Source: JARLFX01 sp036404255 | GTDB lineage: Bacteria; Acidobacteriota; Terriglobia; Terriglobales; Acidobacteriaceae | Direction of reading: 5' to 3' | Assembly (NCBI GenBank): GCA_036404255.1 | Contig: DASWOP010000259.1 | Span: 1 to 39,513 of the forward strand | DNA length: 39,513 nucleotides | Shown here: positions 1 to 7,762 of the stretch, piece by piece | Layout: every line of letters starts with the position of its first letter | How positions within the stretch are numbered: the stretch's first letter is position 1 | Translations under genes and position numbers: made by a program | The notes under the pieces: generated by a model | The model's input: the letters and a program-made list of their open reading frames with translations, nothing else | Told to the model about the DNA's origin: nothing | The model's database searches: none

Positions 1-660
1 AACGCAGGCCTCACCCGCATCACCGTCAGCATGGACGCGGTAGACGCCGACACCTTCGCCCGCATCACCCGCGTCCCCGGCAGCTACGAGCGCGTCCTCG
101 CTGGCATCCGCGCCGCCCAGGCAGCCGATCTCGCGCCCGTCAAGGTCAATGCCGTCCTTCTCCGCGGCTTCAACGAAGACCAGATCGAGCGCTTCGCCGA
201 ATTCTCCCGCACCGAAGGCGTCATCGTCCGATTCATCGAGTTCATGCCCCTGGAAGAAGACCGCGTCTGGACGCCGGAGATCGTCATCTCCAAGCGCGAG
301 ATTCTCGAGCGCCTCGAAAAGGTCCGCCCCGTCGTCGCTCTCCTGCCCAACTCCCCCAGCGAGACCGCCCGCCGCTACACCTTCGACGACGGCCTCGGCG
401 AGATCGGCATCATCGCGCCCGTCTCCGAAGCCTTCTGCGGAGCCTGCAGCCGCATCCGCCTCACCTCCGACGGCAAGATCCGCACCTGCCTCTTCTCGCA
501 GATGGAGCACGACCTCTACGGCGTCATGCGCCGCGGTGGCTCCGACGGCGACCTCACCGCCTACATCCGCACCGTCGTTGACCAGAAAGAAGCCCGCCAC
601 CACATCGGCGAACCCAACTTCCTCAAACCCTCCCGCAGCATGGTCCACATCGGCGGCTAG
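1..660 (+). CDS. moaA: GTP 3',8-cyclase MoaA (C-terminal part, 5' truncated by window)
   Basis: MoaA is a radical-SAM enzyme that, with MoaC, converts GTP to cyclic pyranopterin monophosphate, the first step of molybdenum cofactor synthesis. The reading frame is open from base 1, so the N terminus with the first CxxxCxxC iron-sulfur site lies outside the window. Visible features are the radical-SAM barrel segment AGLTRITVSMDAVD at the start, and the second 4Fe-4S site as CGACSRIRLTSDGKIRTC (about 430-490), which binds the GTP substrate in this family. The protein ends in Gly-Gly (HIGG), the usual MoaA tail. The gene is followed at once by an inverted-repeat element and then by a convergent gene. 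Identification is secure; only completeness is limited. Confidence 0.95.
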   Translation, partial: NAGLTRITVSMDAVDADTFARITRVPGSYERVLAGIRAAQAADLAPVKVNAVLLRGFNEDQIERFAEFSRTEGVIVRFIEFMPLEEDRVWTPEIVISKREILERLEKVRPVVALLPNSPSETARRYTFDDGLGEIGIIAPVSEAFCGACSRIRLTSDGKIRTCLFSQMEHDLYGVMRRGGSDGDLTAYIRTVVDQKEARHHIGEPNFLKPSRSMVHIGG

Positions 661-667
661 ATAAGAA

Positions 668-895
668 CTCAGCACGGATAACACGGAAAATGCACGGATT
701 CCACAGATTAGAGCAAATTTTCAATTGGTGTAGAGTGCCTAAGTTCACTTCATTTGTTTGTCATTCCGAAGCGCAGCGCGCGGAATCTGCTTTGCATGCC
801 TCCACAAATCTCTATACCGATAGGAAAATTGCTCTAAAACCCTCTTACGTTTTAAATCCGTGTAAATCCGTTTCTTCCGTGTCATCCGTGCTGAG
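668..895. repeat. Long inverted-repeat intergenic element
   Basis: Bases 668-688 and 875-895 are 21-base arms that are reverse complements with one mismatch. Inner arms 708-721 and 825-837 also pair, with one base missing. The centre (760-790) holds a small palindromic motif beginning GTCATTCCGAAGCGCAG. The element fills nearly all the space between the moaA stop (660) and the stop of the convergent gene (908), and a T6 run follows at about 897. It resembles a non-coding MITE or palindromic element and could act as a bidirectional terminator. No transposase is visible. Confidence 0.7.
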
Positions 896-907
896 GTTTT
901 TTGCCAC

Positions 908-1912
908 CTACCGCCGCTGCAACCCCTTCGGCTGTTTCTTCTCCACCGGCAGAATCACATCCCTGTTCCCTCGCGCATCCGGATGCACCCCGAAGTCCCA
1001 CACCCCCAGATTCACGTCCTTGGCATTCAGCACTTCCATCAGCGCATACTCCCCCGGCAGCAGAGCCTGTTTCGGCGTCAGCTTCATCCAGTGCCCGCCC
1101 GGAAGCAGCTCGGCAGTAGTCTCCATCACATCCTCCTGCCGGCTCACCTTGCCCAGCATCGTGATCTTGAAGCTCCCCACCACCCGCACATCCGTCCGCA
1201 CATCCGCGCGCACGATCACATACTCTGAATTAGCCGACCCGCCCGCCGGAACCGCCGCATTGCCCGACGCCCCATGCGTATCCACCTTGAACGCATCCGC
1301 CGGAGCCTCCGCCGGCAGATTATCGCCAATGCGCACATAGATCACCGGCGTCCCCGTATGCAGCTGCGTCTCCGCGCTCGTCCCCTTCAGTTGGATCAAC
1401 TGGTGCGAGCTCGCAACCGGATTCACCGTAGCCTTCAGAATGTTGTGCGCCGTATTGCGATTCAGGTCGCTATCGCTCTGCGGCAGTATCGCCAGCTCGT
1501 TGCCGCCGTCATACACATCCAGCGCCAGCACACTGCCCTGCTGCTCCGGCAGCCGCAGGTTCGGAGCCACCTCCGGCGTCCGCGCCGCGCTGTCCGCCTC
1601 CATGGCCGCCAGCTCCGGGTCCAGCGCGGCTTTCCCGCTGCCGCCACCAGTCCTCTCCCACGCCTGCGTCGCCGGCCAATCCACCAGCTTTGCCGGAACC
1701 TCTTCCTCCGCACCATTGCGTTCAGCGCTGCGATAGTGAACCACGCCGCCCTTCACGCTGTACTCCGTCACCGCCTGGTAGCTGCCATCTTTCAGAATCA
1801 GCCGCGTCGGATGCTTACTGCTCTGCGCCAGCCCCGCGCCCAAAGCGGCGCACAGCATCACCGCACCTACCATCCACTGCCATCGTGTCGAAATTTTTCT
1901 CATCATACCCAT
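908..1912 (-). CDS. Secreted protein of unknown function, acidobacterial type
   Basis: A 334-residue protein with an N-terminal signal peptide: basic MRKISTRWQW, a hydrophobic stretch around residues 13-27, and an Ala-rich cleavage region (GAGLAQS). It should be exported across the inner membrane. Residues about 37-80 form a segment, starting RLILKDGSYQAVTEY and ending VPAKLVDW, that I associate with secreted acidobacterial proteins and cannot tie to a known function. The last 130 residues, with LLPGGHWMKLTP and LLPGEYALMEV followed by NLGVWDFGVHP, look like a compact beta-rich domain. No catalytic motif is evident. The ATG at 1912 follows a GGAG Shine-Dalgarno at a 5-base gap. The gene converges on moaA. 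The function is not known. Confidence 0.8.
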   Translation of the reverse strand: MGMMRKISTRWQWMVGAVMLCAALGAGLAQSSKHPTRLILKDGSYQAVTEYSVKGGVVHYRSAERNGAEEEVPAKLVDWPATQAWERTGGGSGKAALDPELAAMEADSAARTPEVAPNLRLPEQQGSVLALDVYDGGNELAILPQSDSDLNRNTAHNILKATVNPVASSHQLIQLKGTSAETQLHTGTPVIYVRIGDNLPAEAPADAFKVDTHGASGNAAVPAGGSANSEYVIVRADVRTDVRVVGSFKITMLGKVSRQEDVMETTAELLPGGHWMKLTPKQALLPGEYALMEVLNAKDVNLGVWDFGVHPDARGNRDVILPVEKKQPKGLQRR

Positions 1913-2420
1913 CGCAACTCCACCAGTTTAGACGGCAAATACCCCAAATCTGCAACCCCCACAAATGTGGGTGCCCCAGAGCCTGTCCTGAGCTTGTCGA
2001 ATGGATCTCGATTTTGAGACCTGGGATGGCGTCGCGAAGCGGCGGCCGCGCGGAGCGCGCAAATCTCTCTAAGTCACGAATACTCCCCGTTCACCCCAAA
2101 CCTCCCCGAGTCATTCTGAGCATAGCCACTCGCAGCCTCATCGCGAGTGGCGCAGTCGAAGAATCCAGAAGGTGCTCGCATCACCCATACCGCCCCAGCC
2201 TTCCGCTGCACGAATACCCGCCACAGAAACCCATCCCCCACCGAAGCCCTTCGCCGCCTGCTCCCCACAATCCCTCATCCCCGCGAATCCACTGCCCATT
2301 CCCCCGTTTTCCACCACCAAGCCCCCAATACCCCTCTTCCAACAGCCCGCATAAGCTGCGATACTTAGTTGTGCACATCCAGCACGTCCAATCCAAACAT
2401 TTGAAAAAGAGGTCGCGGTC
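1913..2420. other. Intergenic region with repeat remnants and the pyrG leader
   Basis: There is no supported gene in this 508-base stretch. It contains a small hairpin at 1958-1971 (CCCACA-AA-TGTGGG) leading into a GTGCCCC repeat segment, a GC-rich palindromic patch near 2036-2065, and a hairpin at 2126-2150 embedded in a GTCATTCTGAG-type repeat. The stretch from about 2170 to 2340 is C-rich and shows no coding signal. The pyrG ribosome-binding site (AAAGAGGT, 2406-2413) closes the region. No convincing promoter could be picked by eye. Confidence 0.6.
2108..2169. repeat. Dispersed intergenic repeat, copy with internal hairpin
   Basis: The segment starts GAGTCATTCTGAG and ends GCGCAGTCGAAGAATCCAGA. 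Apart from an insertion it matches the copy at 4165-4201. The insertion (2126-2150) forms a perfect 8-base stem CCACTCGC/GCGAGTGG with a 9-base loop. A related motif lies at 760-790. The copies are confined to non-coding gaps, as expected for a REP-like intergenic family. Confidence 0.6.
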
Positions 2421-4061
2421 ATGTCTGCAAAGTACATCTTTGTAACCGGCGGAGTTGTGTCCAGCCTTGGCAAGGGTCTAGCAGCTGCTTCGATCGGCTG
2501 CCTGCTTGAAACCCGGGGTCTCAAGATCAACATCATGAAGTTTGACCCCTATCTCAACGTCGATCCCGGCACCATGTCGCCCTTCCAGCACGGTGAGGTC
2601 TTCGTCACCGACGACGGTGCCGAAACCGACCTCGACCTTGGCCACTACGAGCGCTTCACCCACGCCAAGCTCACCCGCGACAACAACCTCACCACCGGCC
2701 GCATCTACGAGCAGATCATCACCAAGGAGCGCCGCGGCGACTACCTCGGCAAGACCGTCCAGGTCATCCCCCACGTCACCAATGAGATCAAGAGCGCCAT
2801 GCGCAAGGTCGGGGCAGACTGCGACGTCGCCCTCGTCGAGATCGGCGGCACCGTCGGCGATATCGAATCCCTGCCCTTCCTCGAAGCCATCCGCCAGATG
2901 CGCCAGGAGCTTGGCCGCGACAATACCCTCTTCATCCACCTCACCCTCGTTCCCTGGATCGCCGCCGCGCAGGAGCTCAAAACCAAGCCCACGCAGCACT
3001 CCGTCAAGGAACTGCTCTCCATTGGCATCCAGCCAGACATCCTCCTCTGCCGCACCGAGCGTCCCTTGCCCCGCGACATGAAGGCCAAGATCGCCCTCTT
3101 CTGCAACGTCGAGGAGCAGGCCGTCATCACCGCCATCGATGTGCCCTCCATCTACGAGGTGCCCCTCGGCTTCGCGCAGGAGAATGTAGACACTCTCGTC
3201 CTTAAGTACCTGCGCATGGAAGCCCCGCCCGCCAACCTCACCATGTGGCAGGATATCGTCCAGCGCGCCTACCATCCGAAGGACGAAGTCTCCATCGCGA
3301 TTGTCGGAAAATACGTGGAATACGAGGACAGCTACAAGTCACTCAAAGAAGCCCTCATCCACGGCTCCCTCGCCCACAATCTCAAGCTGAAGATCAGTTG
3401 GCTCGAAGCCGAAGGCCTCGAAGCCCCCGACTACGCCGAGCAGTTGAAAGGCTACGACGGCATCCTCGTGCCCGGCGGCTTCGGCAAGCGCGGCATCGAG
3501 GGTATGTTGAACGCCATCCGCTACGCCCGCGAGAGCAACACTCCCTACTTCGGCATCTGCCTCGGCATGCAGACCGCCTGCATCGAATACGCCCGCAACG
3601 TCTGCGGCCTGGCAGACGCTAACTCCGGCGAATTTGACCCCTCCACCTCCCACCGAATCATCTATAAGCTCCGCGAGCTGATTGGCGTGGAAGAGATGGG
3701 CGGCACCATGCGCCTCGGCGCGTGGGCCTGCGTGCTGGAGCCTGACTCCCTCGCCTTCAAGGCCTATGGCAAGACCGAAATCTCCGAGCGCCACCGCCAC
3801 CGCTACGAATTCAATCGCGAGTATGAAGCCATCCTCACCGGCGCTGGCCTGCGTCTCACCGGCACCACGCCAGACGCCACCTACGTCGAGATCGTAGAGA
3901 TCCCCACCCACCCCTTCTTCCTCGGCTGCCAGTTCCACCCCGAGTTCAAGTCCAAGCCCCTGGAGCCGCATCCCCTCTTCCGCGACTTCATCGGTGCCAG
4001 CTACAAAAATCGCCTCGAACACCACCCCGCCACCCCAACCGAAAAGTCCGTCACGGCCTAA
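2421..4061 (+). CDS. pyrG: CTP synthase (glutamine-hydrolysing)
   Basis: This enzyme makes CTP from UTP, ATP and glutamine in the cytoplasm, the last step of de novo CTP synthesis. At 546 residues it has the usual length. The N-terminal synthetase domain opens with KYIFVTGGVVSSLGKG, which contains the P-loop, and carries the conserved DPYLNVDPGTMSPFQHGEVFV segment in two parts around residues 42-62. The class I glutamine amidotransferase domain covers roughly residues 300-530. Its nucleophile is Cys380 in FGICLGMQ, and the His-Glu pair is in FHPEFKSKP near the C terminus. The ATG at 2421 is preceded by AAAGAGGT at a good distance. It is transcribed alone; paired hairpins follow the stop. Confidence 0.98.
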   Translation: MSAKYIFVTGGVVSSLGKGLAAASIGCLLETRGLKINIMKFDPYLNVDPGTMSPFQHGEVFVTDDGAETDLDLGHYERFTHAKLTRDNNLTTGRIYEQIITKERRGDYLGKTVQVIPHVTNEIKSAMRKVGADCDVALVEIGGTVGDIESLPFLEAIRQMRQELGRDNTLFIHLTLVPWIAAAQELKTKPTQHSVKELLSIGIQPDILLCRTERPLPRDMKAKIALFCNVEEQAVITAIDVPSIYEVPLGFAQENVDTLVLKYLRMEAPPANLTMWQDIVQRAYHPKDEVSIAIVGKYVEYEDSYKSLKEALIHGSLAHNLKLKISWLEAEGLEAPDYAEQLKGYDGILVPGGFGKRGIEGMLNAIRYARESNTPYFGICLGMQTACIEYARNVCGLADANSGEFDPSTSHRIIYKLRELIGVEEMGGTMRLGAWACVLEPDSLAFKAYGKTEISERHRHRYEFNREYEAILTGAGLRLTGTTPDATYVEIVEIPTHPFFLGCQFHPEFKSKPLEPHPLFRDFIGASYKNRLEHHPATPTEKSVTA

Positions 4062-4077
4062 ACTCTGGGTGCCCTAT

Positions 4078-4125
4078 ACATCACGGCTTCATCGTGATGT
4101 GTGGGATATTCGCGCAACGCGCGAA
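4078..4125 (+). terminator. Two tandem hairpins after pyrG, possible terminator
   Basis: ACATCACG (4078-4085) pairs with CGTGATGT (4093-4100) over a 7-base loop. Directly after it TTCGCGC (4109-4115) pairs with GCGCGAA (4119-4125) over a 3-base loop. They begin 17 bases after the pyrG stop. There is no T-tract, so factor-independent termination is uncertain; the first stem also belongs to a GGGTGCCC repeat unit. Confidence 0.4.
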
Positions 4126-4164
4126 CGCTCCCGCCCAGCTCCCGGCTCATCACAAATTCCAATC

Positions 4165-4201
4165 GAGTCATTCCGAGCGGAGCGCAGTCGAAGAATCCAG
4201 A
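4165..4201. repeat. Dispersed intergenic repeat, short copy
   Basis: Begins GAGTCATTCCGAGCGGAGC and ends CAGTCGAAGAATCCAGA. It matches both ends of the longer copy at 2108-2169 without that copy's internal hairpin, and resembles the 760-790 motif. It lies in non-coding DNA downstream of pyrG. Confidence 0.6.
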
Positions 4202-4360
4202 CGAACCCAACGCCACCCAAACTGCCTCAGGCTTCCACCGCACCAACGTCCGTGGCTATCCATGCAGCCCGTCAAGTTCACCGTCTTGGACCCGTGAAAC
4301 GCGCTTAAGCTGTTTTTGGATACGCTAGATGAAGTATATGGAATAAGTCATTGTAAATAA

Positions 4361-4380
4361 TATGCTTATACGACAGCATA
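4361..4380 (-). terminator. Candidate terminator of the aldehyde dehydrogenase gene
   Basis: TATGCT (4361-4366) pairs with AGCATA (4375-4380) over an 8-base loop. Read on the minus strand the hairpin begins 10 bases after the stop codon and is followed by TTATTT, a modest U-rich tail. The stem is short, so confidence is limited. Confidence 0.4.
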
Positions 4381-4389
4381 ACGGCAAAA

Positions 4390-5907
4390 TCACCGCGTCT
4401 GCGGAAACCCTAAATCCACCTTGCTATGCGCCGGATCGGGCCAGCGGCTAGTCACCACTTTTCCCCTCGTATAGAACTGGATTCCTTCCGGCCCATACAT
4501 GTGTAAGTCACCGAAAAGAGAGGACTTCCACCCGCCGAAGCTGTAGTAAGCCACGGGCACAGGCACCGGCACATTGACCCCAACCATGCCCACCTCAACA
4601 TCAAACTGAAACTGCCGTGCCGCGCCGCCATTTTGCGTAAAAATAGCCGTGCCATTGCCGTACGGATTACTGTTGATGATCTCCAGCGCCTCCGCATAAG
4701 TCGTAGCACGCACTACACTTAGCACCGGCCCAAAGATCTCGTCGTTGTAGCACTTCATCCCCGGCTTCACATGATCCAGCAGCGAAGCCCCCAGGAAAAA
4801 CCCCTTCCCCCCACAAGCCGCATCCCCCCTCCCATCCACGCACACCGTCGCCCCCTCCACCTCCGCATCCCTAACATAACAAGCCACTTGATCGCGATGT
4901 TCCCGCGTAATCAGTGGCCCCATCTCGCTCCCCTTTTCGTTCCCCGGCCCCACCTTGATCTTCCCGATGCGCTCCGTAATGGCCTCAATCAGCGGCTCTG
5001 CCACATCGCCCACCGCCACCAGCACGGAGATTGCCATACACCGCTCCCCCGCCGCCCCATACGCCGCAGAAACCGCCGCATCCGCCGCCATATTGATATC
5101 CGCATCGGGCAGCACCAGCATGTGATTTTTCGCACCGCCCAGTGCCTGCACGCGCTTACCGTTGCGTGTACCCGTCTCGTAGATCACCTTGGCAATCGGC
5201 GTAGAGCCCACAAAACTTAGCGCCCGCACATCCGGATGCTCCAGCAGCCGGCCCACCGCGACCTTATCGCCATGAACAACATTCAGCACCCCATCCGGCA
5301 CTCCCGCCTGATGCGCCAGTTTCGCAATAAACATGCTCGCGCCCGGAACTTTTTCTGAAGGCTTCAGCACGAACGTATTGCCACACGCGATCGCATTCGA
5401 GAGCATCCATAGCGGAACCATCGCCGGAAAATTGAACGGTGTAATTCCTGCCACCACGCCCAGCGGCTGACGAATCTGATACACGTCCACGCCGGAGCTG
5501 ACCTGTTCGGAGTATCCGCCCTTGAGCATATGCGGGACGCCACAGGCAAACTCCACGTTCTCAATACCACGCGCTACTTCACCGGCAGCGTCAGAAAGCG
5601 TCTTACCATTCTCCGTGGAGATGATCTCCGCCAGCCGGCCACGGTTTTCATCCAGAAGCGAGCGTAGCTTGAACATCACCTCTGCACGGCGTGAAAGCGA
5701 CGTAGCACGCCACGCTGGGAACGCTGCCTTCGCCGCAGCAACGGCGGCATCCACTTCAGCGACTGTGGCAAAATCTACACGTGCATGCTGCTCACCCGTG
5801 GCGGGATTCCACACCACTCCGGTGCTGCCCGATCCCGTTTCGACGGAAGCGCCGTCGATCCAGTGATGAATAGTGCTGACTGCTTCCAGCGTTGATGATG
5901 ATGCCAT
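4390..5907 (-). CDS. mmsA: Methylmalonate-semialdehyde dehydrogenase, CoA-acylating
   Basis: A 505-residue enzyme of the ALDH6 family that oxidises methylmalonate or malonate semialdehyde with NAD and CoA to propionyl- or acetyl-CoA, in valine, thymine or myo-inositol breakdown. The NAD-binding region contains GVVAGITPFNFPAMVPLWM and FVGSTPIA. The catalytic cysteine is Cys290 in GERCMA. The general-base glutamate of ordinary aldehyde dehydrogenases is replaced by Asn261 (GGAKNH), which marks the CoA-dependent subgroup. The ATG at 5907 has a strong TGGAGGAA site. It is divergent from the Gfo/Idh oxidoreductase at 6058. No other valine or inositol genes are in the window, so the pathway is open (the same enzyme is called IolA in inositol operons). 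Confidence 0.93.
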   Translation of the reverse strand: MASSSTLEAVSTIHHWIDGASVETGSGSTGVVWNPATGEQHARVDFATVAEVDAAVAAAKAAFPAWRATSLSRRAEVMFKLRSLLDENRGRLAEIISTENGKTLSDAAGEVARGIENVEFACGVPHMLKGGYSEQVSSGVDVYQIRQPLGVVAGITPFNFPAMVPLWMLSNAIACGNTFVLKPSEKVPGASMFIAKLAHQAGVPDGVLNVVHGDKVAVGRLLEHPDVRALSFVGSTPIAKVIYETGTRNGKRVQALGGAKNHMLVLPDADINMAADAAVSAAYGAAGERCMAISVLVAVGDVAEPLIEAITERIGKIKVGPGNEKGSEMGPLITREHRDQVACYVRDAEVEGATVCVDGRGDAACGGKGFFLGASLLDHVKPGMKCYNDEIFGPVLSVVRATTYAEALEIINSNPYGNGTAIFTQNGGAARQFQFDVEVGMVGVNVPVPVPVAYYSFGGWKSSLFGDLHMYGPEGIQFYTRGKVVTSRWPDPAHSKVDLGFPQTR

Positions 5908-6018
5908 GATGGTTCCTCCAGGGAAGTTGCCGCGCGGGCGGGAGACTTATTTTAGCCCTAATCACCCACAAACTGCACAGGGTCTTTGGTGGGACAGCGT
6001 ATCTTTTTAGGAGCACGC

Positions 6019-6036
6019 ATGAACGCAGACAGGTAG
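6019..6036 (+). other. Possible five-codon leader ORF upstream of the oxidoreductase
   Basis: ATG at 6019 opens a frame reading MNADR and stops with TAG at 6034-6036. It is preceded at 5 bases by TAGGAG (6008-6013), a better Shine-Dalgarno than the one before the main gene at 6058. It may be a translated leader peptide or a chance arrangement. Confidence 0.25.
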
Positions 6037-6057
6037 CGGACAAGGTGTGAGAAAACG

Positions 6058-7002
6058 ATGGTGAACTGGCTTGTAGTGGGCGTTGGCGATATCGCAAAGA
6101 AACGGGTGATCCCCGCCATCCTGGCAGAGCCGCGCAGTACCCTTTATGGCGTGGTCACGCGAGATCTGAGCAAGGCGCATTCCTATCCCGGCGTAACTGC
6201 ATGGGCCACGTTGGACGCCGCACTGCAGGATGACGCAATCAATGCCGTATATGTCTCTTCGCCCGTAGTACTGCATGCCGAATATACGATGGCTGCGCTA
6301 CGTGCGGGCAAGCATGTGCTCTGCGAGAAGCCTGTGGCAATGGACTTCTCCGAAGCGGAACGCATGGTTGCCGTGGGGCGAGAAAGTGGGAAGCTGTTTG
6401 GTGCCGCTTACTATCGCCGCCTCTTCCCCAAGCTCGTCCGCACAAAGCAATTGATCGCCGAGGGTATCATCGGCCAACCGGTGCTCGTGGAAGCCAACTG
6501 CCACGGCTGGGTGGAGAGCGAGGAGCGCGCATGGCTGCGTGACCCAACAATGGCGGGCGGTGGCCCACTCTATGACATCGGCTCACACCGCATCGATGCG
6601 ATGAATTTTCTCTTTGGACGCCCACAGCGTGCCACAGGGCTGCTCTCAAACGCGGTGCATCCCCTGGGCGTGGAAGACTCGGCAACACTGGTGACGGAGT
6701 ATGCCGCTGGAGTGCATGGGGTGGTGGATGTCCGCTGGAACTCTCACGTCGTACGCGATCAGTTTCGCGTGATTGGAACGGAAGGAGAGATCGAGCTTGA
6801 TCCTCTCAGTGGGCCAGAGCTTCGCATCGCAGATCAGGTCGAGATGCTGCCGACTCACCCGAACGTGCATTTCCCTCTGGTAGAGAATTTTGTAGCGGCG
6901 GTGCTGGACGGAGCACCCCTGACCTGCGCGGGAGAAGAAGCCATCTGGGTCGATTGGGTTACGGAGCAGGTGATGCAGGCCGCGAAGGCGGCAAAGTCGT
7001 AG
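6058..7002 (+). CDS. Gfo/Idh/MocA family NAD(P)-dependent oxidoreductase
   Basis: A 314-residue cytoplasmic oxidoreductase. The Rossmann fold opens with NWLVVGVGDIAKKRV. The cofactor-binding EKP motif is at residues 90-92 (LCEKPVAMD), and the C-terminal domain carries GGGPLYDIGSHRIDAM around residues 162-177, whose Asp and His are the usual catalytic residues of the family. Members act on sugars, inositols and related polyols; the substrate cannot be read from the sequence. It is divergent from mmsA. If the two are co-regulated, inositol or sugar catabolism would fit, but this is inference. The last 44 bases overlap the end of motB on the other strand. The start is preceded by a modest AAGGTG. 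Confidence 0.9.
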   Translation: MVNWLVVGVGDIAKKRVIPAILAEPRSTLYGVVTRDLSKAHSYPGVTAWATLDAALQDDAINAVYVSSPVVLHAEYTMAALRAGKHVLCEKPVAMDFSEAERMVAVGRESGKLFGAAYYRRLFPKLVRTKQLIAEGIIGQPVLVEANCHGWVESEERAWLRDPTMAGGGPLYDIGSHRIDAMNFLFGRPQRATGLLSNAVHPLGVEDSATLVTEYAAGVHGVVDVRWNSHVVRDQFRVIGTEGEIELDPLSGPELRIADQVEMLPTHPNVHFPLVENFVAAVLDGAPLTCAGEEAIWVDWVTEQVMQAAKAAKS

Positions 7003-7762
7003 GTACGGCGGCTTGTGCTGGTGCCTGTCTATCGACAGCTACGATAACAATATCCACGCGCCGGTTTGCCCGCCGTCCTTCCGGTGTGTCATTGCTAGCC
7101 GCAGGATGATATTCAGCATAGCCCGCAATCGACATGCGCTGAGGATCGAAACCCGCATCATTGAGCAGCATCATCGATACAGCCATGGCGCGCGCTGTAG
7201 AAAGATCCCAGTTTGAATTGAATTGAGCATTGTGGATCGGCACATTGTCAGAGTGGCCTTCAATCCTCATGTCCAGGCCATATTGCATCAGCACTGTTGC
7301 GATACGTTTAATTTTGTCCGCCGCACCAGGCAGCAGTTGCGCGTGGCCGCTGTCAAAGAATCCAAGCTCATGCAGGCTAATGACAAATCCTTCCGGTGTC
7401 ATCCGCATGGCGACTTCTTTACGCTCAATCTCTTTGCCTAGCGCCTTCTCCAGCTTCCGCTGAAGCTCCATAACGTCTATGCCACCGGGTACAACGGAAA
7501 AGATACTCGCTGCAGCAGGATCGGTTCCCAAAGCAGTCTCAGTGACACCTTCCGGCGGAGGTTTCGCGCCCGCTGAAAATGCTCCGAGCTCCTGAAACCC
7601 ATTGCGCACAGCAGACGACACCTTTTTGATGGCCTGCTTGTCGTGGTAGGAGGAAGCAAACAGCACGACAAACAACGCGAAGAGTAGCGTCATGAAATCA
7701 GCATAGGACACCAACCAACGCTCGTGGTGCCCATGTTCTTCGCTCCGCGCGCGCCGCTTCAT
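6959..7762 (-). CDS. motB: Flagellar motor stator protein MotB
   Basis: A 267-residue stator subunit that anchors the MotA/B ion channel to peptidoglycan. After a basic start, the single membrane helix contains SYADFMTLLFALFVVLFA with the ion-binding Asp22. The periplasmic OmpA-like peptidoglycan-binding domain covers roughly residues 145-240, with IEGHSDNVPI, NWDLSTARA and NRRVDIVIV. A Pro/Ala-rich tail of about 20 residues follows and is encoded mainly in the segment that overlaps the convergent oxidoreductase gene (6959-7002). The start overlaps the motA stop by four bases (ATGA), so the two are translationally coupled. Confidence 0.95.
   Translation of the reverse strand: MKRRARSEEHGHHERWLVSYADFMTLLFALFVVLFASSYHDKQAIKKVSSAVRNGFQELGAFSAGAKPPPEGVTETALGTDPAAASIFSVVPGGIDVMELQRKLEKALGKEIERKEVAMRMTPEGFVISLHELGFFDSGHAQLLPGAADKIKRIATVLMQYGLDMRIEGHSDNVPIHNAQFNSNWDLSTARAMAVSMMLLNDAGFDPQRMSIAGYAEYHPAASNDTPEGRRANRRVDIVIVAVDRQAPAQAAVPTTLPPSRPASPAP

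Larger units (their letters stand above)
4062..4389. other. Intergenic region between pyrG and the aldehyde dehydrogenase
   Basis: This 328-base gap holds two consecutive hairpins (4078-4100 and 4109-4125), a dispersed repeat copy (4165-4201), and an AT-rich tail (about 4305-4389) that contains a small hairpin suited to end the minus-strand gene. Short open frames here overlap the repeats and have no ribosome-binding site, so no gene is called. Confidence 0.6.

Noticed and set aside
2338..2365. Housekeeping promoter for pyrG (TTCCAA, 16-base spacer, GATACT)
   Set aside because: Matches to the -35 and -10 consensus are too poor to support a call.
5965..5993. Inverted repeat in the mmsA/oxidoreductase gap as an operator
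   Set aside because: The arms (CCCACAAA and TTTGGTGGG) need a one-base bulge and no regulator gene is adjacent, so I do not list it as a site.
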